From: Candidatus Gastranaerophilales bacterium
Lineage (GTDB): Bacteria > Cyanobacteriota > Vampirovibrionia > Gastranaerophilales > Gastranaerophilaceae
NCBI GenBank assembly: GCA_944327225.1
Contig: CALVGZ010000014.1
Location: 1-54,497, forward strand
Direction: 5' to 3'
DNA: 54,497 bases
Shown one piece after another: positions 44,863-51,676 of the stretch. The notes under the pieces are model-generated. The model saw only the letters and a program-made list of their open reading frames with translations. It ran no database searches and had not been told where the DNA came from. The stretch's first letter is position 1. The number at the start of each line of letters is the position of its first letter. A program made the translations under genes and the position numbers.

Positions 44863-47800
44863 TTATTTAATATAATCTTTTGTATACTTTTCGCATATTA
44901 AATCAATATATGTCTGGATATTAAATTGTTTTTTGTTTTTATATATGTATATTGTTGACCAAAAGAAATTATATAATATAAAAATAACTATTGATGATAT
45001 TAATGTCGTTATAAAAAACTTTTTTGTTAATTTTATAAGACATTTAAAATTTTTTAGAAAACAATTTAGAAGCTCTTTTATAATTTTATTTATTTGAAAA
45101 ATTATTGGGTGATAAATTTTATAGCTATCAATATAGTCCATTTCATAAGCTAAATAACATAATATTGAAGTATAGTTTTCTCTTTTTAATAATTTTAAAA
45201 TCAAATTTTGATTATCTTTTGTTATGTAATTTCTTATAAACCAATTATCAAGATATATAAATCTATGATTAAAATATTTTCGATTTATAGCATTTTCAAT
45301 ATTAACAAATGTATTACCAACAAAGCATATCATTTTTTTTATAGTTTTGTTTTTTAATTTTAATCTAAAAGTATCTATTCTCCAAATTACTGAATTACAG
45401 ATACGACTAATATAAAAGATAAAATGTCTACTCAAAGTGTTTTTTAAAGGTATAGATTTGATTAATTTTATTGAAAATTCTACTAAATCTTCATTATTTG
45501 GGCAATTTAAACAGTTTTGATATAAATCTAATAAGTAATCATTTCTTTTATCTTTTTTATTTTTATCGAGAATTAAATTCATTAAACAATTTTTATACTC
45601 TCTCTTATTTTGATCGTCTATATCAATATAAAATATAGCATATATTATTGATTTGTCGTCAGTATATTGAATTGATTTAAGGAACTCAATGATGGTATCT
45701 TTGAATTGAGTATGTTCCAATGCAATATGCCCTAACCAATTAATACATTCAAAATCATCGACATTATTTTTTATATGCTCTTTTAATATACTAACTGCTT
45801 GTGATATTATTTCTTCTGATTTTGCAATCATGCCTGTAACATAAGCTAAACAAGGTAGATTGTCGTATAGATCATTATCAGCATCGGTTTTTACAGTATT
45901 AAATAATTCAATTATATAATCATTTTCTTTATACTTTGGATGTGCAAGCATACATAAAAGACTTTTTTGTACTTTTATAAATCGATTATCAAATAATATG
46001 ATTTTTATAAATTCTTTTTGTTCTTCTATTGTAAAGCTTTCTAAAGTTTGTCTTAATTCTACGGAAGGAGATATAAAACCATTTTCTATATTTAAAACAA
46101 GTTCATCTAAACAATTATCATTTCTTGTTTCTAAATAAGTTTTTATGCTGATGTTAATTTTATCAAAAAATGATATTGCAATCCCAACTTCTTTTAAAAT
46201 ATCTTCATTTGTTGTTTTATCTCTTAAAAATGATTTCAGTTTACCTGTAAAAATAGATTTATTTTCACCATATTGATTTGCTAATGCTTCATTTTGATAA
46301 AGTTTGTATAATCTATTAACATATTCAGAATTATTAGGAATTATATCAGATAATATATCAATAACTCCTCTGACATACCACCCTTCTCTTTCTTTTTGAT
46401 AGTCATATTTTATAGGATTTTCAATTCTTTCAATAAAAAAATCTATAGTTTTAATATCATCATAAGCACAACTTTTGAAAGCTTTTTGAAATAAATCATA
46501 TGAATATTGTTTATTTCGTTCTTGATATATCTCAAATAAAAGATTTTTAAATTTGATAGTATTATAATTTAAATTCGCCAGTTTATTTATATAGGTTGTA
46601 AATGGAGCTTTTTTATCTCTTTTTCTCCAAGCTTTTTCTAGTCTATTATATAAAAGATTGCATAAACATTTTCTATCTGTATTATAAGTAACATTTGCCA
46701 AATCTAATAAATAAACAGAATCTTTATTTTTCTTATTTTCTTCAATTTCTTTATCATCAGTTAAATTATAATAATCTTTTGTTATATCAATAAATTTGTT
46801 TAATAATTTCTTTTTGTTATTTTTTGCAATATTCTTATACTCTCCTAATATTTCACAACACAACAAAAAAGCTCGTTTTTGATACCATCCGGATGTTTTA
46901 TCTTTAAACTTTAATATTCTATTAAAACATTTTATTTTTTCTTTATCAGAAATGGTCTCTATGCCAAACCAAAATATTATCGTTTGTTTCCAATTGGCTG
47001 AGAAAATATTATATATGTCATTTTTGTAGTCTAAAAAATCATTAACAGTTCCTTTATTAGCGAGAAATAAAGCAGAATAATAATCTTCGAATAATTTGTG
47101 TACAAATTGATAACTATTTCCTATTGGAACTAGAAGCTGTAATTTTAATAATAGTTCACTACTTGGATTTATCTCATTATTGAGTTTTAAATTGTAGGCA
47201 ATACTGCAAAGTTCTTCTAAAAGATGCTTTCTATTTACTTTGTCAATTAATTTTTCATCACATAAAACATCAAAAATTTGTTGTATAAAATCACTTTTTG
47301 AATGAATTGTATTGATACTTTCTGGATTAGATTTATAAATTCTGCACAATAAAGCTAAAAATAATGGAGTTTTTGAAAGTGTGTAGAGATCATCTTTGCT
47401 TTTTATGGCACTATATAATTTATCTGCATTCGGTTTGCCTAAAAAGAACAGTAAATATTCTAAAATCTGTTGAGTGCTAAATGCTTGAATATTTAATAAA
47501 TCAAAATTGTTCAAGTACATTGAACTTGTATTTCTTGAAGCAATTATAATATTAAAGTTTAATTTGTTTCTAAATAATTCATTATTTAAGAGGTTTCGAT
47601 AATTTCCACAATACTCATCTAATCCATCCAATAAAAGATAGAAGTCTTTATTAACAGTATTATTAAGATTATTAGCTTGTATAATAACTTTAGTTTTTAT
47701 ATTGTCAATTTCAAAACCTGTTAAATATTTAATATATTCAAGTAAACCTCTTTGAGCATTTTCTTTTTGCCATAATCCAAAATCTTGTAAAGAGATAAAA

Positions 47801-48078
47801 ATAGGCAATTTATCATTTTGGTATAAATCTTTATATAGCATCTTAAGAAATTGCGATTTTCCTTGTCCACCATTTCCTAGTATTGCCAATTTATTTTGTT
47901 CAGAAGCATTTAGTAACAAGTCTAGTATGTTATTGTAATGAACCGTTTTATTAGTATCATTAACAAATTCTGTTACGATATAAGACTTATCAATTTCTTT
48001 TTCTGAAAAAAAGTCAAAAGATTTATTTTCTATATCTTTTTCAATATATTGTTTGAGATTTGCAATATTTTCATCCAT
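44863..48078 (-). CDS. NACHT/STAND NTPase with C-terminal membrane segment
   Basis: A 1071-residue NLR-like protein. NACHT core: Walker A GNGGQGKS (68-75), Walker B YLLLDGLDE (147-155), sensor IIIASR (177-182), TPLFLALLCRIY and the winged-helix end YQFVHKLFEDYYSALFLA. Then about 650 residues of helical, probably repeat, sensor. A hydrophobic helix lies near 1023-1045 with a short tail. Only about 60 residues precede the NTPase, so there is no recognisable N-terminal effector such as a nuclease or TIR. In bacterial STAND defence proteins the repeats sense a phage product and the NTPase drives assembly; here the membrane segment could be the effector. Specific function is inference. Confidence 0.8.
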   Translation of the reverse strand: MDENIANLKQYIEKDIENKSFDFFSEKEIDKSYIVTEFVNDTNKTVHYNNILDLLLNASEQNKLAILGNGGQGKSQFLKMLYKDLYQNDKLPIFISLQDFGLWQKENAQRGLLEYIKYLTGFEIDNIKTKVIIQANNLNNTVNKDFYLLLDGLDEYCGNYRNLLNNELFRNKLNFNIIIASRNTSSMYLNNFDLLNIQAFSTQQILEYLLFFLGKPNADKLYSAIKSKDDLYTLSKTPLFLALLCRIYKSNPESINTIHSKSDFIQQIFDVLCDEKLIDKVNRKHLLEELCSIAYNLKLNNEINPSSELLLKLQLLVPIGNSYQFVHKLFEDYYSALFLANKGTVNDFLDYKNDIYNIFSANWKQTIIFWFGIETISDKEKIKCFNRILKFKDKTSGWYQKRAFLLCCEILGEYKNIAKNNKKKLLNKFIDITKDYYNLTDDKEIEENKKNKDSVYLLDLANVTYNTDRKCLCNLLYNRLEKAWRKRDKKAPFTTYINKLANLNYNTIKFKNLLFEIYQERNKQYSYDLFQKAFKSCAYDDIKTIDFFIERIENPIKYDYQKEREGWYVRGVIDILSDIIPNNSEYVNRLYKLYQNEALANQYGENKSIFTGKLKSFLRDKTTNEDILKEVGIAISFFDKINISIKTYLETRNDNCLDELVLNIENGFISPSVELRQTLESFTIEEQKEFIKIILFDNRFIKVQKSLLCMLAHPKYKENDYIIELFNTVKTDADNDLYDNLPCLAYVTGMIAKSEEIISQAVSILKEHIKNNVDDFECINWLGHIALEHTQFKDTIIEFLKSIQYTDDKSIIYAIFYIDIDDQNKREYKNCLMNLILDKNKKDKRNDYLLDLYQNCLNCPNNEDLVEFSIKLIKSIPLKNTLSRHFIFYISRICNSVIWRIDTFRLKLKNKTIKKMICFVGNTFVNIENAINRKYFNHRFIYLDNWFIRNYITKDNQNLILKLLKRENYTSILCYLAYEMDYIDSYKIYHPIIFQINKIIKELLNCFLKNFKCLIKLTKKFFITTLISSIVIFILYNFFWSTIYIYKNKKQFNIQTYIDLICEKYTKDYIK

Positions 48079-48155
48079 AAATGAATTATACTTTAAACAA
48101 ACTGTCTATAAAATTATGTTATAATCAAATTAATATTAGTAACAGGCATGAAATA

Positions 48156-48356
48156 ATGAATAAATACTGTCCAAAATGTAGAACTGAAAATCTTGCTATA
48201 GTTAATGCTTCCGAATGGAATAAAAGTGATCCTATTGAACCGACAGAAATAATTATAGATTTTGAATGTATAGAATGTGAAAATAAATATTCTCAAAAAA
48301 TAATTTTTAATTCTTTAAGTAAATATTTAAGCTTTTTGGATGGTTATAAATATTAA
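48156..48356 (+). CDS. Small zinc-ribbon protein
   Basis: From the ATG at 48156 the 66-residue product has two CxxC knuckles: CPKC near the N-terminus and CIEC near residue 42, separated by an acidic stretch. This is a likely structural zinc ribbon. An upstream in-frame ATG (48081) sits 3 bases from the divergent NACHT start and lacks a ribosome site, so the internal ATG is preferred; ACAGG lies upstream of it. Divergent from the NACHT gene and ends overlapping the XRE gene by 4 bases. Role unknown. Confidence 0.6.
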   Translation: MNKYCPKCRTENLAIVNASEWNKSDPIEPTEIIIDFECIECENKYSQKIIFNSLSKYLSFLDGYKY

Positions 48357-48673
48357 TCTATAATCCCGCTCAAAACTTTATAAGCCAGTTTTATTTCCTC
48401 ATCTGTTGCTTTGTTTAGCATTGTTTGGATGTCTTGCAGGAGTTCTTTTGTATCTTTCTGATGATTAAACATATAAAGTTTATAAGGCTCAACATTTAGT
48501 GCTTTAGCAATCTTTTCTAAATTATCATCTGTGGGGTGAAAATGTCCACTTTCTATTTTGCTAATACTAGAAGCACCTATTTCTGTTAATTCAGATAAAT
48601 CCTCTTGAGTTAAATTTCTTGCCACTCTTATTTCTCTAATTCTTTTTCCTAAAAGTTTTTTCAATTCAGACAT
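48353..48673 (-). CDS. XRE-family regulator of the element
   Basis: A 106-residue protein with an N-terminal Cro/C1 helix-turn-helix (LGKRIREIRVARNLTQEDLSELTEIGASSISKIESG) and a short C-terminal helix pair. GAGGTGAAAA precedes the ATG. It is divergent from the membrane-protein gene at 48831 across a 157-base gap that contains a perfect 16-bp palindrome, the expected layout for a self-regulating repressor. Confidence 0.85.
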   Translation of the reverse strand: MSELKKLLGKRIREIRVARNLTQEDLSELTEIGASSISKIESGHFHPTDDNLEKIAKALNVEPYKLYMFNHQKDTKELLQDIQTMLNKATDEEIKLAYKVLSGIID

Positions 48674-48803
48674 TTTTCACCTCACAATATATTTTTTATG
48701 AAATAGTGGTAAAAATGAATTAATCTTAACCGCATAATAAGTTGAATTTCTTTTATCTTTATGTAAGTATATATGCATAGTACAAAATAAAATTAAATAA
48801 AAT

Positions 48804-48819
48804 TTGCATTTAAATGCAA
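48804..48819. promoter_or_regulatory. Perfect 16-bp palindrome, probable operator
   Basis: TTGCATTTAAATGCAA is fully self-complementary and lies just before the AAAGGAAG ribosome site of the 48831 gene. Likely target of the divergent XRE protein; alternatively a small hairpin in the mRNA leader. Confidence 0.5.
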
Positions 48820-48830
48820 GAAAGGAAGTC

Positions 48831-49817
48831 ATGAGTAGATTTAATAATTTCTTATTATGGGTATTTATTAGCTTTTCTTTTATTCTTTCATTAGCTCTTA
48901 TGTCAGATGAAAACAGTATTTTATTAGGTCAATATTTTTTTGTTTTAGGATTATGTTTAATTCCTAAAATAAAAAAATTAATTAATAACAAAATAGCCGA
49001 AATTCTGTCAGTTTTGGATAAAAATAATAATAGCGAAAAGTCAATCACAAAAGGACTAGAAAAGAAAATTGGCATTATAAAATTTACTGTCTTTTTTATG
49101 GCATTCATATTTATTGTAGCAAGTTTACCTCAACAAGAAAATTCCAATATCACTCAAAATAACGCAACTCAAAATCAAGAAATAACGCAAAATAAATACA
49201 TTGATAATAAAAATACTAAGAAAATATCTAAGGCTTTGAATATTAATAGGATGGAAGCAAGTAATATATATGAAATTCTTCTTAATTGTGGAGTTGATAA
49301 AATACATTGGATTGAAAAAATAGAAGATATAGAAAATGCGTATTTTATACATTTAGAAAATATCATTGAACCATTAAAAATAAGCCTAAAAGATAATAAA
49401 TTGGAACATGTATTTTATGATACTTGGAGTTTATACGATAACGGAAAATATGATGGCAATTTGTCTGATTACAGTATAACTCTTGATGAAAAATTTGCTT
49501 TAAAAAGACTTAGTAAAGAAAATATAAATATCAATTTAAAATATCCTCAAAATTCTAAGTATAATGAAAATAGTTGGAATATAACAAAAATGGATAATGA
49601 ATACGCTGTTTCTTGTAGTGTTGATGCTCCCAATACGTTTGGTATGCTTGTTACGCATCAATTCTTTTTAACATACAAAAAAGAGAATGAAAAATTTATT
49701 CTAACGTCAATGAAATCTGATGAGAATAATATAATTAAAACTAAACAAATTCAGTCAAAAATAACTCCAGAAGATAAAAAAAGCATTAAAGAACTAAATA
49801 AAGCTTTGGGATTATAG
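48831..49817 (+). CDS. Membrane-anchored protein, unknown
   Basis: From the ATG at 48831 (AAAGGAAG at 48821-48828) a 328-residue protein with two helices near the N-terminus (about 6-23 and 28-44) and a third near 83-100, then an Asn/Gln-rich linker (ENSNITQNNATQNQ) and a polar domain of about 200 residues. Within that domain, KISKALNINRMEASNIYEILLNCGVDKIHWIEKI looks like a small helical module repeated in style at the C-terminus (KKSIKELNKALGL). No family recognised. Probably controlled by the XRE regulator. Confidence 0.6.
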   Translation: MSRFNNFLLWVFISFSFILSLALMSDENSILLGQYFFVLGLCLIPKIKKLINNKIAEILSVLDKNNNSEKSITKGLEKKIGIIKFTVFFMAFIFIVASLPQQENSNITQNNATQNQEITQNKYIDNKNTKKISKALNINRMEASNIYEILLNCGVDKIHWIEKIEDIENAYFIHLENIIEPLKISLKDNKLEHVFYDTWSLYDNGKYDGNLSDYSITLDEKFALKRLSKENININLKYPQNSKYNENSWNITKMDNEYAVSCSVDAPNTFGMLVTHQFFLTYKKENEKFILTSMKSDENNIIKTKQIQSKITPEDKKSIKELNKALGL

Positions 49818-49869
49818 CAAAAAGCACAATTTTAGAAAAATTAGTATAATAGCCATAGGAGATAATCTT

Positions 49870-50406
49870 ATGGCTACTTTAAAACAGCAAAAAGCAAACA
49901 AATTAAATTCTTTAAAAGGTGGAGTAAAAACTCATGCCGGAAAAGAAGTTAGCAAAATGAATGCTTTAAAATATGGATTTTTCAGTAAAATAGTTACGCA
50001 GTTTGACAAACTAGATAATTCTGATTTCTGTAATGAAATTTATAACTGTTTTAATCCCATTAATGAATATGAAAAACAATTAGTTGAAATTTTACTATCA
50101 AATCTATTAACATTTAGAAGAATTTGTTTTATCGAAAAAGAGTTTATTGAAACAAAACTAAATCCAGATGTAAAAATGGACTTTGAAGTTTGTATAAAAG
50201 AAGGATATAAACCTGTTATAGAGTTAAATTTACTTGATGATTTGAACAAATTTCAAAAATACAAAACAAGTATTCAAAATAATATTATAAAAATACAGCA
50301 TGAATTAGAAAGACTTATTAATAATAGATACACTACTGATAAAATAATACCAAATTCAGTAGATATAAATGTTTTAACTACAAATGGGTTCGTTTTGGAA
50401 AATTGA
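49870..50406 (+). CDS. Element protein with 'NALKxG' N-terminal motif, unknown
   Basis: A 178-residue protein. The start KQQKANKLNSLKGGVKTHAGKEVSKMNALKYGFFS matches a motif (A-N..N..K..G.KT..GK..S..NALK.G) recurrent in small proteins of phages and integrative elements; function not known. The rest is helical. TATAAT at 49845-49850 and TAGGAGA before the ATG. Confidence 0.6.
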   Translation: MATLKQQKANKLNSLKGGVKTHAGKEVSKMNALKYGFFSKIVTQFDKLDNSDFCNEIYNCFNPINEYEKQLVEILLSNLLTFRRICFIEKEFIETKLNPDVKMDFEVCIKEGYKPVIELNLLDDLNKFQKYKTSIQNNIIKIQHELERLINNRYTTDKIIPNSVDINVLTTNGFVLEN

Positions 50407-50420
50407 TTTACATTTCTTAA

Positions 50421-50478
50421 ATTATACTTGTATGTATAATTTTAATGCACTATAATAAATTATACATTGAGGTATAAT
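50421..50478 (+). promoter_or_regulatory. Promoter with two operator-like dyads
   Basis: Two copies of the inverted repeat ATTATAC-N6-GTATAAT, at 50421-50440 and 50459-50478, start 38 bases apart. A TTGTAT box (50428-50433) lies in the centre of the first and TATAAT (50451-50456) 17 bases on; the second dyad covers the expected start of transcription and abuts the ATG at 50481. Typical of autoregulation by the MerR-like product. Confidence 0.65.
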
Positions 50479-50480
50479 TT

Positions 50481-51431
50481 ATGAGTAATGAAATTGAAAA
50501 AGAAAGCTTTAATCCTAAGTTTTTAAAAATAAAAGATTATAAAACTGTAGAAGAATATAAAAATGATTTTTTTGTAAAAAATATTGTTGATACTACTGAA
50601 TATTATGAATTAGCTATATTAAATTCTTATTTTATTTATCCATTTTTATCGTTAAAATCTATCTCACAGGCATCTCAAGAATTATATGGTTCAGATAAAT
50701 TAGAAATAACTTATCGAAAAGTAAATGATTGGGGTTCTAAGGGTTTATTTGAAGATAATAGGACAAGTAGTATTCAATGGCGAAAATACTCTGTAAATAC
50801 AGGCATAAAATTGCTAATAATAAACGATTTAAAAAAGTTTGGCTATTCAAATGAACAAATAAAATACATCTTAGCTCAAATATGTGAAGATAGTTGTAGT
50901 GTACTTGTAAGAAACAAAAAATTTAATTATAAATACTTTGATTTTTATGCATCAACATTTTATAAAACTGGTATAAATTTTTTAATAATGATTGATAATG
51001 ATTGCAACGCATTTTATTTAACTGAAAAAGATTTAGCATTAAATATTACAGATAGTTTAGATATTTCTAAGCCACATTTAATATTGCCATTTTCAAAATA
51101 TTTACAGGTTTTTGCTAAATATATATTTAATCGTGAAAATGAAGGTGTAATCACAAAGTCCATTTCATTATCAGAGGAACTACCAAACGGTAATGAAAAA
51201 TATCTTATTGAGCAATTTCGCAATAATGAAAATGAAGAAATACACATAAAAAATAAGAAATCAGATAATTCAAAAATCGTTAAAACAAAGAAAACAATTA
51301 ATAATATAAAATTATCTGATAAAGAATTTGTAAATCTTTGTAAGAAAGATAAACATAAGAAAATAACTTCAACTGTTAAAGATAATGGAAATTACGATAT
51401 AACAATTGAAGAAACCGAAAAATTAAGATAG
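50481..51431 (+). CDS. MerR-like DNA-binding protein of the element
   Basis: A 316-residue protein whose residues about 55-130 resemble a MerR-type winged helix: SISQASQELYGS, VNDWGSKGLFEDNR, WRKYSVNTGIKLLIINDLKKFGYSNEQIKYIL, matching the W...GL...R...WR.Y......L..I..L...G.s...IK.IL pattern. The C-terminal half is lysine-rich and unfamiliar. Two identical dyads in its promoter suggest autoregulation. Position just upstream of the recombinase suggests a control or excision role (inference). Confidence 0.6.
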   Translation: MSNEIEKESFNPKFLKIKDYKTVEEYKNDFFVKNIVDTTEYYELAILNSYFIYPFLSLKSISQASQELYGSDKLEITYRKVNDWGSKGLFEDNRTSSIQWRKYSVNTGIKLLIINDLKKFGYSNEQIKYILAQICEDSCSVLVRNKKFNYKYFDFYASTFYKTGINFLIMIDNDCNAFYLTEKDLALNITDSLDISKPHLILPFSKYLQVFAKYIFNRENEGVITKSISLSEELPNGNEKYLIEQFRNNENEEIHIKNKKSDNSKIVKTKKTINNIKLSDKEFVNLCKKDKHKKITSTVKDNGNYDITIEETEKLR

Positions 51432-51505
51432 TGGCAATAAGGCACATTGAACTATTTTAATAGTTACAACTAAATATTTTAAGGTGGCAATGAGGTAAAT
51501 TGAGC
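51431..51505. repeat. Pair of 22-bp direct repeats
   Basis: GTGGCAATAAGGCACATTGA-AC (51431-51452) and GTGGCAATGAGGTAAATTGA-GC (51484-51505) match at 18 of 22 positions and start 53 bases (about five helical turns) apart. Candidate binding sites for a regulator or accessory recombination factor upstream of the 47-codon gene and recombinase. Confidence 0.55.
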
Positions 51506-51532
51506 CTTAATACAAGCAATAAGGATCAAAAA

Positions 51533-51676
51533 ATGCTTAGTATTGAGGTTTGCCGTAAAATTTTAGGTGTTAATGAAAGTGAAGTATCAAATGAAGAACT
51601 GGAAAATATTAGATATAGCCTTTACCAAATTTCGCAAGTGCTAATTAATCAATATCTTGAGGAAAAAACATTATGA
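51533..51676 (+). CDS. 47-residue protein coupled to the recombinase
   Basis: ATG at 51533 with AAGGAT 6 bases upstream; 47 codons ending in TGA that overlaps the recombinase ATG as ATGA (51673-51676). The product (MLSIEVCRKILGVNE... then NIRYSLYQISQVLINQYLEE) looks like two helices. Similar short frames often sit before large serine recombinases; it may help control integration or excision. That role is inference. Confidence 0.7.
   Translation: MLSIEVCRKILGVNESEVSNEELENIRYSLYQISQVLINQYLEEKTL

Noticed and set aside
48081-48155. Upstream start for the zinc-ribbon protein
   Set aside because: It would begin 3 bases from the divergent NACHT start, leaving no room for a promoter or ribosome site, and the extra 25 residues look like translated leader.
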